Assembly: GCA_022573975.1 (NCBI GenBank)
Contig: JACZSY010000008.1
Location: 1 to 37,687, forward strand
Origin: SAR324 cluster bacterium
GTDB lineage: Bacteria > SAR324 > JACQKK01
DNA: 37,687 bases
Reading direction: 5' to 3'
The position numbers and the translations under genes are program-made. The notes under the pieces were generated by a model, which worked only from the letters and a program-made list of their open reading frames with translations, searched no databases and was not told where the DNA came from. Positions 8,044-16,681 of the stretch are shown piece after piece. How positions within the stretch are numbered: position 1 is the stretch's first letter; each line of letters opens with the position of its first letter.

Positions 8044-8763
8044 CTATTTCAGCTTCCTTCCGAAATGGATCGTCAGGATCACCATCGCCGTCTTGAAGGT
8101 CATGTCCTGACGGGAAATGGCGCCGATTTTCCCGGCGGCGTCGATGGAGTCGAAGCCCACCTCGTGCTGGGTATAGCTGGCCTCGATGCCGAGACGCCCC
8201 AGGGAGAGGGCCACCCCCCCGCCAAATGCGTACCCCCCGCCGCCGAAAGCGGAATCCTTCAGGTTGGGGTTTGCGGTGACCACGGTATTTCTCCGCACCC
8301 CCAGGGAATATCCGCCGAACCCGAAACGGACGAACAGCTCCAATGGCCCCAGCGGAAGCATCGGCCGCACGGCGAAAATGAAGCCGTCCAAATCCGCGTC
8401 CAGGGTTTCCCCGGAATATTGGCTGCTGGCGGCATCCAAACCGGCGCTGGTGGCATCCATATTGATATGGATTTGCAGCACTTCGAAGGCGATCCATTTG
8501 TTGATGGCGTACCCGGCATTGATCACAAAACCGCTCCCCTCATCGAGGTCGATCCCATATACGAAAGGGCCGTTGACCGTATCGTCCGTTGGATAAAAAA
8601 CCTGGTTGCCGTTCAGCTCGCCCGTGGCCGAACCGGTGAGGTAACCGGCTCCGAAATACCAGGCCCTGCTCCGGGCCTGAACCGTGCTCAGCGAGACCAG
8701 TACGAAAAGCATCGTCAGGATCGCTGGGAGAAAACGGTTTGGCATCTTTCCTGAGAAATTCAT
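8044..8763 (-). CDS. Outer-membrane beta-barrel protein
   Basis: A 239-residue exported protein. The chosen ATG at 8763 has AGGAGG seven bases upstream and begins a signal peptide (residues 1 to about 31, hydrophobic FLPAILTMLFVLVSLS, cut near VQA). The mature part alternates polar and hydrophobic residues with many Gly and aromatic residues (YFGAGYLTGSATGELNGN, FVRFGFGGYSLGVRR) and ends in AMVILTIHFGRKLK, an amphipathic last strand. This fits a small 8-stranded OmpW/OmpA-type barrel. A longer in-frame start at 8844 is rejected. Ligand unknown; it lies beside znuA but has its own promoter and no Zur box was seen. Confidence 0.8.
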   Translation of the reverse strand: MNFSGKMPNRFLPAILTMLFVLVSLSTVQARSRAWYFGAGYLTGSATGELNGNQVFYPTDDTVNGPFVYGIDLDEGSGFVINAGYAINKWIAFEVLQIHINMDATSAGLDAASSQYSGETLDADLDGFIFAVRPMLPLGPLELFVRFGFGGYSLGVRRNTVVTANPNLKDSAFGGGGYAFGGGVALSLGRLGIEASYTQHEVGFDSIDAAGKIGAISRQDMTFKTAMVILTIHFGRKLK

Positions 8764-8817
8764 CCCCTGCCTCCTGGAAGAATTGGAAACCGCGAGTGGT
8801 GCGGGTGGATGGGATGA

Positions 8818-8843
8818 ATTATACCAGAAAATTTTTGTGACCA
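8818..8843 (-). promoter_or_regulatory. Extended -10 promoter for the beta-barrel gene
   Basis: On the minus strand the sequence TGGTATAAT (hexamer TATAAT at 8818-8823) is a perfect -10 box with the TGn extension. The -35 region 17 bp further up is weak (TTTTGG). The predicted transcript would begin near 8811 and have a leader of about 48 bases with a strong ribosome site. Confidence 0.6.
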
Positions 8844-8876
8844 AAATCAGGTTTATTTATTGCGGGAACCCGCCTC

Positions 8877-8902
8877 CATCCTGGGCGGGCATCCTGGGCG
8901 GG
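8877..8902. repeat. Two tandem copies of a 13-mer
   Basis: CATCCTGGGCGGG is repeated twice head to tail in the gap between the beta-barrel gene promoter and the end of znuA. It has no evident function. Confidence 0.8.
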
Positions 8903-8917
8903 CATCGATGCGGCCGG

Positions 8918-9877
8918 TCAGGGTCTTTCCGCCATCAAGCATCGCCGGAAAGATTCGCCCATTTGGCGCATCATGCGGAAATACAAGGCCTTCCCCGGTT
9001 TCAGGCTGGAGCCCAGCGGGTCCAGCACGCCCCGGACGATGGCGGCCTCCCCGGTCAAGGCCCGCAGAATCCTGGCCGGAAATTGCGGCTCGGTGAACAC
9101 GCATTTCACACGCCGGGAGCGGATCAGACGGAGCAGGTTGGAAATACGGCGGACTCCGGGTTGACCGAGACCGTCCGCGACGATCGCGCCCAATGGCCGC
9201 AACCCGAAACGGCGCTCGAAATATTGGTAGGCATCATGAAACACCAGGTAGGGCCGTCCGGCAAGGGGCGCCAACCGCGCCGCCAGTTCCCGTTCCAACC
9301 GCTCCAGCGCTTTTCCCATCCGCAGGGAATTTTTCCGGTAGGCCCCGGCATTGGGCGGATCCCGCAGCGCCAGGACTTTGGCCATGGCGGCCACCATCAC
9401 GCGGGCATTGCGCGGATCCAGCCAATAGTGCGGATCGAAGGCGGCGCGCCCGCCGCTTCCCGTTTCCGTCCCCGGTTCCACCTTCCCCCGCCCCTGGAGC
9501 GGAAATGGCGGAAATTCCCCCGTCCCGGCCGGCCGGGGGCGAAGCAACACCATGCCCGCCGCCCGGTGCAGGGCCAATATGTGGCCTGTTTCCATGGCGG
9601 TGAGCGCCTTGCCAAGATGGGGCTCAAGCAGGGCGCCGGCCCAGAACACCACGCCCGCCCGGGACAGCAGCCGCGCCTGGGAGGGCCGCAGGCTGGCGCT
9701 GTGGGGCGAGGCGCCGCTTTTGAATATTAATTCGGGGTCGCCCACCCCCTCCATCACTCCGGCGGCCAGGGAGTGCAGCGGGCGGATCGAAACCGCCACC
9801 AGCGGTTGGGCCGGGCTTTGGCCGGGGAGCAAAAAAAAGCCGCAGAAGAGGCAGGCGGTCAAGACTCGGAATCTCAT
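8918..9877 (-). CDS. znuA: Zinc ABC transporter periplasmic binding protein
   Basis: A cluster-9 (TroA/ZnuA) metal-binding protein of 319 residues from ATG 9877, with a Sec signal peptide at residues 1 to about 24 (ACLFCGFFLLPGQSPAQ). Likely zinc ligands are His59 (SGASPHSASLRPSQ), His150 (FDPHYWLDPRNA), His214 (LVFHDAYQYF) and Asp286 (VLDPLGSS). The His-rich loop typical of many ZnuA proteins is replaced by a Pro/Gly-rich segment around residues 112-145 with no histidine run. It captures Zn2+ in the periplasm and hands it to ZnuB. It is divergent from zur with a Zur operator between, so repression by zinc is expected. The ribosome site is weak. Confidence 0.92.
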   Translation of the reverse strand: MRFRVLTACLFCGFFLLPGQSPAQPLVAVSIRPLHSLAAGVMEGVGDPELIFKSGASPHSASLRPSQARLLSRAGVVFWAGALLEPHLGKALTAMETGHILALHRAAGMVLLRPRPAGTGEFPPFPLQGRGKVEPGTETGSGGRAAFDPHYWLDPRNARVMVAAMAKVLALRDPPNAGAYRKNSLRMGKALERLERELAARLAPLAGRPYLVFHDAYQYFERRFGLRPLGAIVADGLGQPGVRRISNLLRLIRSRRVKCVFTEPQFPARILRALTGEAAIVRGVLDPLGSSLKPGKALYFRMMRQMGESFRRCLMAERP

Positions 9878-10001
9878 GGCAACCTGTTCAGGGGGCCTTC
9901 CAATGGAAAAGCCTTCGGGGTTGAGAAAATTCCCGCCTCGCCTCCCATGGTCTCGATGACGGGATATTCGCGCTGGTCTTCCCGGCGCGAATCGGATAAA
10001 G

Positions 10002-10015
10002 AATGTTATAACATT
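10002..10015. promoter_or_regulatory. Zur operator between znuA and zur
   Basis: AATGTTATAACATT is a perfect 14-bp palindrome followed by ACATTTC. It matches the core of the proteobacterial Zur box (GTTATA...TATAAC type). It lies 49 bp before the zur start and 125 bp before the znuA start in the only intergenic region shared by both, so one site could control both directions and autoregulate zur. The GTTATAAC centre may overlap a -10 element. Confidence 0.85.
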
Positions 10016-10064
10016 ACATTTCCCGGCCGGAAAGCCCGGCGCGAAAAAACGCAAGGAGAATCAC

Positions 10065-10553
10065 ATGGGAGCGAGAAGGGAAGGGAAGGCCCTGGCCAAC
10101 ACCGGGCGCCACAACCACCAACTGTGCGTCGCGGAGGCCCTGCACCGGGCCGAGACGGTCTGCAAGGACAGCGGCGCCCGGATGACCTCCCTGCGGCGCA
10201 TGGTGCTGGAACAGGTGTGGCGGGGTCACGATGCGGTGAAAGCCTACGATATTCTCGCATGGCTGGGGAGGAAGCGCCGCTCCGCCAATCCGCCCACGGT
10301 GTACCGCGCCCTCCAATTCCTTCAGCGGGAGGGGCTGGTGCATCGGCTGGAAAGCCTCAACGCCTTTGTCGGGTGCAGCCAGCCACGCGGCAATCACCAG
10401 GGGCAGTTTTTGATTTGCGGGAAATGCGGACAGGTCAGCGAAATGGAGGCCCGGGAAATCACCCGCCTGGTCTCCGAAAGCGCGAAGGCCAAGGGGTTCA
10501 TCACGCACCGGCAGACCATCGAGGTTCATGGAGTATGCGGACAATGCGCCTAG
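10065..10553 (+). CDS. zur: Fur-family zinc uptake regulator
   Basis: A 162-residue DNA-binding repressor of the Fur family. A winged helix (SLRRMVLEQVW through PPTVYRALQFLQREGLVHRLES) is followed by the dimerisation domain with GCSQPRGNHQGQFLICGKCG and a C-terminal CGQC, the two CxxC pairs that hold structural zinc. The NHQGQFLIC arrangement and the znu neighbours point to Zur rather than Fur. The ATG has AAGGAG six to seven bases upstream. It overlaps znuC by 19 bases. Confidence 0.93.
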   Translation: MGARREGKALANTGRHNHQLCVAEALHRAETVCKDSGARMTSLRRMVLEQVWRGHDAVKAYDILAWLGRKRRSANPPTVYRALQFLQREGLVHRLESLNAFVGCSQPRGNHQGQFLICGKCGQVSEMEAREITRLVSESAKAKGFITHRQTIEVHGVCGQCA

Positions 10554-11344
10554 CAAAACCACCGCCATCCCCACCGCCATCTTCTCCGCAAACCCTCCCC
10601 GGCGGCCCGCCCTTGATCGCATCCCACGGGCTCTTCGTCGAGGCAGGTGGAAACACGGTGTTGAGCGGCGTGGAGATGGAGGTGCGCCCAGGGGAAATCG
10701 TGACCATGGTCGGCCCGAACGGGGGGGGCAAGACCACCCTGGTGCGCGCCTTGCTGGGCCTGCAACCCCTGTCCGGTGGAAGCGTCACGCGCCGTCCCGG
10801 GCTGCGGGTGGGCTATCTGCCCCAGCGCTTTCAGGTGGACATCGCCCTGCCGATCACCGCCGGCCGCTTCCTCTCGCTGGCCTCCAGGGCCGACGCGGCG
10901 CAGCGGGAGGAAATTTTGCGCGAGGTGGGGGCGGCCCACCTGATCGGCCGGATGCTGGCCAATCTTTCCGGCGGCGAACTGCAACGGGTATTGCTGGCCC
11001 GCGCCTTGCTCAAGCAGCCGGAACTGTTGATCCTGGACGAACCGGATCAGGGCGTGGACGTGACCGGCCGGCTGGACCTGTTCGACACCATCGCCGGCAT
11101 TCGCTCGCGGCGGGGCTGCGGAATCCTGCTCATCTCCCACGACCTGCATCTGGTGATGTCCTCCACGGACCGGGTGATCTGCCTCAACGGCCATGTGTGT
11201 TGTTCCGGGCACCCATCCTCCGTGGTGCGCCATCCAGCCTACATCGATCTGTTCGGAACCCGGGCCGCCTCGGGACTGGCGGTGTACACCCATGAACACG
11301 ACCACACCCATTCCGAGGCGCCTCCCCCGGAAGGCGCCCCGTGA
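10535..11344 (+). CDS. znuC: Zinc ABC transporter ATP-binding protein
   Basis: A 269-residue ABC ATPase powering zinc import. Walker A is GPNGGGKTT, the signature is LSGGELQRVLLARALL, Walker B is LLILDEPDQGVD and the switch His is in ISHDLH. The C-terminus is histidine-rich (YTHEHDHTHSE), common in ZnuC. The first 30 residues are Pro/Ser-rich and do not align with the family, so the start is uncertain: ATG 10535 or ATG 10544, both inside the end of zur, and TTG near 10613 is possible. The overlap implies translational coupling to zur. Confidence 0.93.
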   Translation: MRTMRLAKPPPSPPPSSPQTLPGGPPLIASHGLFVEAGGNTVLSGVEMEVRPGEIVTMVGPNGGGKTTLVRALLGLQPLSGGSVTRRPGLRVGYLPQRFQVDIALPITAGRFLSLASRADAAQREEILREVGAAHLIGRMLANLSGGELQRVLLARALLKQPELLILDEPDQGVDVTGRLDLFDTIAGIRSRRGCGILLISHDLHLVMSSTDRVICLNGHVCCSGHPSSVVRHPAYIDLFGTRAASGLAVYTHEHDHTHSEAPPPEGAP

Positions 11345-11389
11345 GGAACCAGGGCCGTTCCCGTCCCTCCATATCCATCCCGAGGTGAA

Positions 11390-12187
11390 ATGTTGCTCGA
11401 AGGATTCATGTTGCGCGCCCTGGCCGGGGGCATCGGCATCGCATTGGTGGCCGGTCCGCTGGGGTGTTTCGTGGTCTGGCGCCGGATGGCCTATTTCGGT
11501 GACGCCCTGGCCCACGGGGCCTTGCTGGGCGTGGCGCTGGGATTCGCCCTGGAGGTCGATCCCAATCTGACCACCCTGGCCGCGTTCGTGCTGTTCGCGC
11601 TGATTCTGACCGGGCTGCAGGGCAGGCAGGAACTGGCCACCGACACCCTGCTCGGCATCCTCTCCCATGGGGCGCTGGCCATGGGGCTGGTGGCGGTGAG
11701 TTTCATGGACCCGCTGCGGGTGGACCTGATGGGGTATTTGTTGGGGGACATCCTGTCGGTCAGCGTCGTGGATTTGGCCTGGATTTTCGGGGGCGGCGCC
11801 CTGGTGCTGGTGGTGCTGGCGGCGCTATGGACCAATCTGCTGACCATGGCGGTGCACGAGGAACTGGCGCGCGCCGAAGGCGTCCCCGTGGCGGCCATGC
11901 GGCTGGTGCTGATGATGCTGATGTCCGTGGTGATATTGCTGGCCATGAAAATTGTCGGCATCCTCCTGATCACGGCCCTGTTGATCGTTCCGGCGGCGAC
12001 GGCCCGTCACTTCGCCCGCACGCCCGAAACGATGGCCTTGCTGGCCGCCATGTTCGGCGGCATGGCGGTGCTGGGGGGGTTGTTCGCGTCACTGACCTGG
12101 GACACCCCCTCGGGACCCTCCATTGTGGCCGCCGCCGTTCTGCTGTTCTCTGTCTCGGCGCTGGCGCGCGGGTTGGTCCAGCGGTGA
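11390..12187 (+). CDS. znuB: Zinc ABC transporter permease
   Basis: An ABC-3 family inner-membrane permease of 265 residues with about eight hydrophobic helices. The N-terminal block FVVWRRMAYFGDALAHGALL is strongly diagnostic (Y-F-G/S-D-A-L-A/S-H). It forms the membrane channel with ZnuC. GAGGTG precedes the ATG by four bases. It starts 45 bp after znuC and is the last gene of the zur-znuC-znuB unit. Confidence 0.94.
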   Translation: MLLEGFMLRALAGGIGIALVAGPLGCFVVWRRMAYFGDALAHGALLGVALGFALEVDPNLTTLAAFVLFALILTGLQGRQELATDTLLGILSHGALAMGLVAVSFMDPLRVDLMGYLLGDILSVSVVDLAWIFGGGALVLVVLAALWTNLLTMAVHEELARAEGVPVAAMRLVLMMLMSVVILLAMKIVGILLITALLIVPAATARHFARTPETMALLAAMFGGMAVLGGLFASLTWDTPSGPSIVAAAVLLFSVSALARGLVQR

Positions 12188-12293
12188 CCATGCGGTAAAT
12201 CGGGTGAGCGGTGAATCGGGCAAGCGATTCGCCATCGCACCGGAATCAACCCGAAATCAACCCGGAATTCATCATCCCAACCTGCGCGAAATC

Positions 12294-13724
12294 ATGAGCG
12301 AAACACTGCCAGTCTCCCTTTGCGAAGGCGTCCGGCTGTTGCGGGACGGGGATTTTTCCCCCCTGGAGTGGACTCGCCTCTGCCTGGAGCGCATCGCGGC
12401 CATGGACGGGAAGCTCAATTGTTTCCTCGCCGTGGATTCCTCGGGGGCGTTGGCCGCCGCGGAGGCCTCCGAAAATCGCCATGCGGCCGGCCGGCCGTTG
12501 GGCGCCCTGGACGGCGTTCCCATCGCCATCAAGGACCTGATCGACCTGGCTGGATGGCCCACCACGGCGGGGCTGCGGATTCCCTGGCGGGCCAAGGCGG
12601 CGCGGGACGCTTTTCTGGTGGGGCGCCTGCGCGGGGCGGGGGCGGTGGTGCTGGGCAAGCTGAACCTGCACGAGGCCGCCATGGGGGCCACCACGGACAA
12701 TCCCCATTACGGGAAAACCGGCAATCCCTGGCGCCTCGATCACACCCCCGGCGGATCCAGCGGCGGCTCGGGAGCGGCGGTCGCGGCGGGGCTGTGCGCG
12801 GCGGCCCTTGGCTCGGACACCATGGGCTCCGTGCGGATTCCCGCCGCGTACTGTGGGGTTTCCGGGCTCAAACCCACCTTCGGCAGGATCAGCCTGAGCG
12901 GAGTGACCCCCCTGTGCTGGAGCATGGACACGGTGGGGCCATTGGCCCGCGAGGCCGGCGATCTGGCCCTGGTGATGGAGGCGATGGACGGATTCGACCC
13001 CGAGCATCCGCTGGCCCGCGCCGCGCCGGTTGACGCGGGAAGGCGCATCCGCGAGGCGTTCCAGCCCGAGCGCGCGGCGCTGGGCGTGATGGAAGGCTGG
13101 GGCAGCGGGGAAACGGAGCCGGAAGTGCTGGCCGCCTTCGACCGGGCCCTGTCAGTACTGGCGGAAGCGGGGTGCGTCATCCGGCGGTTTCCCGGAGAGG
13201 ATCTGGGCCTGGCCCGGCGCCATGGCCTGGTGATCATCGAGGGTGACGCGGCCCGCATCCATGCGGAGCGGATGGCGGAGGACCCGGCGCAATTCGGCGG
13301 CGACGTGCGCGCTCAGTTGACCTTCGGCGGGGGCATGGAGGCGGGACGGCTGGCCCGGGCGCACGAGTATCGCGAGCGGCTGCGGGTACGGTTCGAGCGG
13401 GTGTTGGACCAGGTGGATGCGGTGATCTCCCCCACGGCTCCACAGGCGCCGTTCGCTTTCGGCGGGGAGGCGCCGGCCAACCAGGCCTGTTTCACGGCCC
13501 CCGCCAACCTGTGCGGGCTGCCGTCGTTGTCCCTGCCCATGGGATTCGACGACGCGGGGTTGCCCCTGGGCCTCCAACTGACCGGGAGGGCCTGGGAGGA
13601 CCAGCGGCTGCTGGAGTTGGGGGCGTTTTTCCAGACCCTCACCGATTGGCACCGGCGGAGGCCGGCGATGGATTCAGCCCCCGATTCAGCCCCCGATTCG
13701 GCACCGGCCGCGGATCAGTCGTGA
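12294..13724 (+). CDS. Amidase-signature family hydrolase
   Basis: A 476-residue amidase (GatA/AtzF-like fold) that hydrolyses amide bonds. The Ser-cisSer-Lys triad is visible: Lys80 in IAIKDL, Ser155 in TPGGSSGGSGAA and nucleophile Ser179 in SDTMGSVRIPAAYCG. The usual TGGS is TMGS here. No gatC or gatB is nearby, so a catabolic amidase is more likely than the Glu-tRNA amidotransferase subunit. The C-terminus carries a DSAP tripled repeat from a 12-bp tandem duplication. The ribosome site is weak; an upstream in-frame start is rejected because it would overlap znuB. The stop overlaps the convergent hydrolase gene by 10 bases. Confidence 0.9.
   Translation: MSETLPVSLCEGVRLLRDGDFSPLEWTRLCLERIAAMDGKLNCFLAVDSSGALAAAEASENRHAAGRPLGALDGVPIAIKDLIDLAGWPTTAGLRIPWRAKAARDAFLVGRLRGAGAVVLGKLNLHEAAMGATTDNPHYGKTGNPWRLDHTPGGSSGGSGAAVAAGLCAAALGSDTMGSVRIPAAYCGVSGLKPTFGRISLSGVTPLCWSMDTVGPLAREAGDLALVMEAMDGFDPEHPLARAAPVDAGRRIREAFQPERAALGVMEGWGSGETEPEVLAAFDRALSVLAEAGCVIRRFPGEDLGLARRHGLVIIEGDAARIHAERMAEDPAQFGGDVRAQLTFGGGMEAGRLARAHEYRERLRVRFERVLDQVDAVISPTAPQAPFAFGGEAPANQACFTAPANLCGLPSLSLPMGFDDAGLPLGLQLTGRAWEDQRLLELGAFFQTLTDWHRRRPAMDSAPDSAPDSAPAADQS
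13671..13706 (+). repeat. 12-bp tandem repeat at the amidase C-terminus
   Basis: GATTCAGCCCCC occurs twice exactly and once in degenerate form, encoding DSAP three times just before the stop codon. It lengthens the protein tail outside the catalytic fold. Confidence 0.85.
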
Positions 13725-14605
13725 TCCTGGTCCGGCGGAAGCATGGAGGACTTGCTCAGGCTCTGGGGATTGCGCAGGGTCCACCGTCCCGCATCCACCT
13801 GGGCGAAGAACTCCGCCAGATGCCCGTTGAAGGCGTCCGGCGCTTCCAGGTTGATGGCATGCCCGCATTTGGGCATCACCACCAGGGCCGCGGAGGGAAT
13901 GGTGCGCTTCATCAGCAATCCGGGTTCCAGGCAGGGTTCGTCCTCGTCTCCGGTCATGATCAGGGTGGGCACGGTCAGCTTTTTCATTTCCCCGGTCAAC
14001 TGGGGAACGGTCGCCCGGTTTTTCTGCACCCCCAGCATGGTATTGCCGTGGCCCAGGCCCGATGAGGCGCTCAACTGATCGTAAAACTCCCGCCACCCGC
14101 GGGGATCGGTGTCGATGAACTGCACCCGGGTGGGACCCCTGGCGTAAAACTTCGCCACCACCTCCATCCCCTCGCCGATCATTTTCGCGGCGATTTCCTC
14201 CACGTCGCGCACGTACCTGGAGCGGTCCGCATCGCTGCCGTAACCGCATCCGGCCACCACCAGCGAAAGCGCCCGCTGGGGATGCTTCAGGCCGAAGATC
14301 AGCGAGCAGAACCCCCCCATGGAAAAGCCCACGATGTGCGCCTGGTCCAGGCCCAGGTGATCCAGCAGGCCCAGCAGGTCTCCGACGGCATGTTCCTGGG
14401 AATAATCCGTGTGGCTTTCGGGCACGTCCGATGGCGGAAAGCCGCGGGCGTTGTAGGTGATGCAGCGGTAGCGGCGGGAAAAATAACGCACCTGGGGCTC
14501 CCAACTGCGGTAATCCCCGGCGAATTCATGAACGAACACCACCGGTGTTCCCGTACCCGTTTCCTCATAATACAAATTGACGCCATTGATCAGCGCTTTG
14601 GGCAT
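13715..14605 (-). CDS. Alpha/beta-hydrolase
   Basis: A 296-residue alpha/beta-hydrolase-fold enzyme. The nucleophile elbow is GFSMGG with Ser95; the probable acid is Asp222 in TGDEDEP and the base His249 in CGHAINLE. The oxyanion region HEFAGDYRSWEPQ follows strand 3. It resembles 3-oxoadipate enol-lactonase, haloperoxidase-like and C-C hydrolases, so the substrate is not assignable. AGGAGA precedes the ATG. It is on the same strand as, and 94 bp downstream of, the ABC importer operon, so co-expression is possible. The last 20 residues (after FFAQVDAGRW) extend beyond the fold. Confidence 0.88.
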   Translation of the reverse strand: MPKALINGVNLYYEETGTGTPVVFVHEFAGDYRSWEPQVRYFSRRYRCITYNARGFPPSDVPESHTDYSQEHAVGDLLGLLDHLGLDQAHIVGFSMGGFCSLIFGLKHPQRALSLVVAGCGYGSDADRSRYVRDVEEIAAKMIGEGMEVVAKFYARGPTRVQFIDTDPRGWREFYDQLSASSGLGHGNTMLGVQKNRATVPQLTGEMKKLTVPTLIMTGDEDEPCLEPGLLMKRTIPSAALVVMPKCGHAINLEAPDAFNGHLAEFFAQVDAGRWTLRNPQSLSKSSMLPPDQDHD

Positions 14606-14699
14606 GAACGTTCTCCTTGGGGTTGGTGGTGTCCGCGGTTCGGAAATTATCGCGGTTTGGAAGCGATGGCGAAATTCTCCGCGCCGAACGGGCCGCCGC

Positions 14700-15788
14700 T
14701 TATTTCACCAGCAGCAGTCCGTCCTTGGTTTCCCACACGATGTGTAGAGGGGCTCCCGGCGCGAAGGATTCGCCCTCCCCTTCACCGATCCCCCTGGCCA
14801 GCACCTGTTGGCCGTCTTCGAGCTTGGCCAGGTAATTGGTGGTTAATCCCAGGAAAACCTGCTCCACGAATTCGGCCGGCAGGGATTGGTTTCCGTCCCC
14901 CTCGGGCGGGGAGGCGGTGAGGGTCAGGAGTTCCGAGCGGATGGAAACGGTGACCTCCTGTTCTTCCGAAACCTCCAAACCCCGGCGGGGCACGCGCACC
15001 TTGCCAGCGCTCAGGACGGCGGTCACATGATCGGCTTCGACCTTTTCGATCCGCCCCCGGAAGAGGTTGTTTTCACCGATGAACCCGGCGGTGAAGCTGG
15101 TTTGGGGCGTCTCGTAGATTTCCCTGGGGGCCGCCTCCTCGATCAGGTCGCCATCGGCGATCACCGCGATCCGGTCCGCGATGGTCATCGCCTCTTCCTG
15201 ATTGTGCGTCACATGGAGAAAGGTGATGCCGACGCGTTCCTGGATGTGTTTCAGTTCCAGGCACATCTCCTTGCGCAGCTTGGCGTCCAGGGAGGCCAGG
15301 GGTTCGTCCAGCAGCAGGATGTCCGTGCCCAGCACCAGCGAGCGGGCCAGTTGCACCCGTTGCTGCTGGCCGCCGGAAAGCTCATTGGGCATGCGCCGGT
15401 TGAGGCCGGCCAGCCCCACCATTTCCAGCATGGCCTCCATCCGTTCCCGGATTTCCTGCTTGGGGAGCCGGCGCAGCTTCAGCCCGTAGCCCACGTTGCG
15501 TTCCACGTTCATGTGGGGGAAGAGGGCGTAGTTCTGGAAGACCATGGTGCTGCCCCGCTTGTTGGGGGGCAGCCCGGTGACGTCCTGGCCCATCAGGCGG
15601 ACGTGGCCGCGGCTGGGCCGCTCGAAGCCGCCGATCAGGCGCAGGATGGTGGTCTTGCCCCCGCCCGAAGGGCCCAGCAGCACAAAATACGATCCCGACC
15701 GCACCTGGAACGATACCGTATTGAGCGCGCGCACCGGGCCGAAATCCTTGCCCAGGTTTTCCACTTCCACCGAATATTCAGTCATCAT
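14700..15788 (-). CDS. Polyamine-type ABC importer, ATP-binding protein (PotA-like)
   Basis: A 362-residue ABC ATPase with a C-terminal TOBE domain, the PotA/CysA/FbpC layout. Walker A GPSGGGKTT is at residues 39-47, then Q-loop VFQNYALFPHMNV, signature LSGGQQQRVQLARSL, Walker B ILLLDEPLASLD and HVTHNQEEAM. The C-terminal TOBE part spans about 280-360. The start ATG overlaps the stop of the upstream permease in an ATGA, implying translational coupling. It is the last gene of the four-gene operon. Confidence 0.92.
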   Translation of the reverse strand: MMTEYSVEVENLGKDFGPVRALNTVSFQVRSGSYFVLLGPSGGGKTTILRLIGGFERPSRGHVRLMGQDVTGLPPNKRGSTMVFQNYALFPHMNVERNVGYGLKLRRLPKQEIRERMEAMLEMVGLAGLNRRMPNELSGGQQQRVQLARSLVLGTDILLLDEPLASLDAKLRKEMCLELKHIQERVGITFLHVTHNQEEAMTIADRIAVIADGDLIEEAAPREIYETPQTSFTAGFIGENNLFRGRIEKVEADHVTAVLSAGKVRVPRRGLEVSEEQEVTVSIRSELLTLTASPPEGDGNQSLPAEFVEQVFLGLTTNYLAKLEDGQQVLARGIGEGEGESFAPGAPLHIVWETKDGLLLVK

Positions 15789-16681
15789 CCTGTTCCGGCC
15801 ATCGTTGCGGAGCGCGGGGGGGTTCCGGCGCCCCGTTCCTCGGATTCGCGCAATTCCTTGCGGGTCAACATGTAAACGATCAATGAGAGGATCACCACCA
15901 TCGAAGTCACGCTGATCATGGCGCTCATGGCGTACACTTCGGGCTCCATCCCCGAGCTGAGCATGAAGTTCACCACGTAGGTGGTGAAGGTGGCGAAGCC
16001 CCCATTGAGCAGGTTGGTGCGGGTGTACTCGTTGAAGGCCAGAATGAACACGAAGGCGCAGGAGGAAAAGACCCCCGGGCGGATCTGGGGAAACTCCACC
16101 TGCCAGAACGCCTGCCAGGCCGTCGCGCCGCAACTGCGGGCCGCCTCGGTCTGCTGCACGCGATAGCGCGACATGGTGATCAGGATTATCACGAAGGCAT
16201 AGGGCATGGTCCACAGGATCTGCCCGATCCAGACGGTGTACCAGGACAGGTTGAACCAATCCAATCCCAGCCAGGCGTTCAGGTAGTGATTGAGGTTCTT
16301 GAAAAACACCAGCAGGCTGGCCGCCATGATGTCCGCCGGGATGAACAAGGGCATCAGCATCAGGATCAAGAAGGGCACCTTGTTGCGGGCGCTTTTATAA
16401 AACTTTGCCGCCAACAGGCTCATGGGCACGGTGGCCACCACCGTCAACAGGCACAAGATCAGCGTCCATTGCAAGGCATTCAGAATTTCCTCGTTCTGGA
16501 ACAGGTTGACGTAATAGTCCAGCGTGAACTTGTATTTGGGAGACCCGAAACCGAATTCGTTGAAGGAAACATAGATCGTATAGAACACCGGCAACATCAG
16601 GCAAAACACGACGCCCAGCAAATAGCACCACTTGGCCCGGTTGGCCCAGGGCGAAGAATATTCCATCCCGATTCCGCTCAT
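15785..16681 (-). CDS. Polyamine-type ABC importer, inner-membrane permease 2 (PotC-like)
   Basis: A 298-residue BPD-type permease with about six transmembrane helices. The cytoplasmic EAA loop that contacts the ATPase is EAARSCGATAWQAFWQVEFP. An N-terminal helix (CYLLGVVFCLMLPVFYTIYVSF) precedes the periplasmic segment NEFGFGSPKYKFTLDYY. Overlaps with both neighbouring genes are ATGA type. The fold and gene order match spermidine/putrescine systems. Confidence 0.92.
   Translation of the reverse strand: MSGIGMEYSSPWANRAKWCYLLGVVFCLMLPVFYTIYVSFNEFGFGSPKYKFTLDYYVNLFQNEEILNALQWTLILCLLTVVATVPMSLLAAKFYKSARNKVPFLILMLMPLFIPADIMAASLLVFFKNLNHYLNAWLGLDWFNLSWYTVWIGQILWTMPYAFVIILITMSRYRVQQTEAARSCGATAWQAFWQVEFPQIRPGVFSSCAFVFILAFNEYTRTNLLNGGFATFTTYVVNFMLSSGMEPEVYAMSAMISVTSMVVILSLIVYMLTRKELRESEERGAGTPPRSATMAGTG

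Noticed and set aside
8044-8917. Beta-barrel gene as a member of the Zur regulon
   Set aside because: It sits beside znuA, but its own promoter is visible and no Zur-type palindrome was found upstream.
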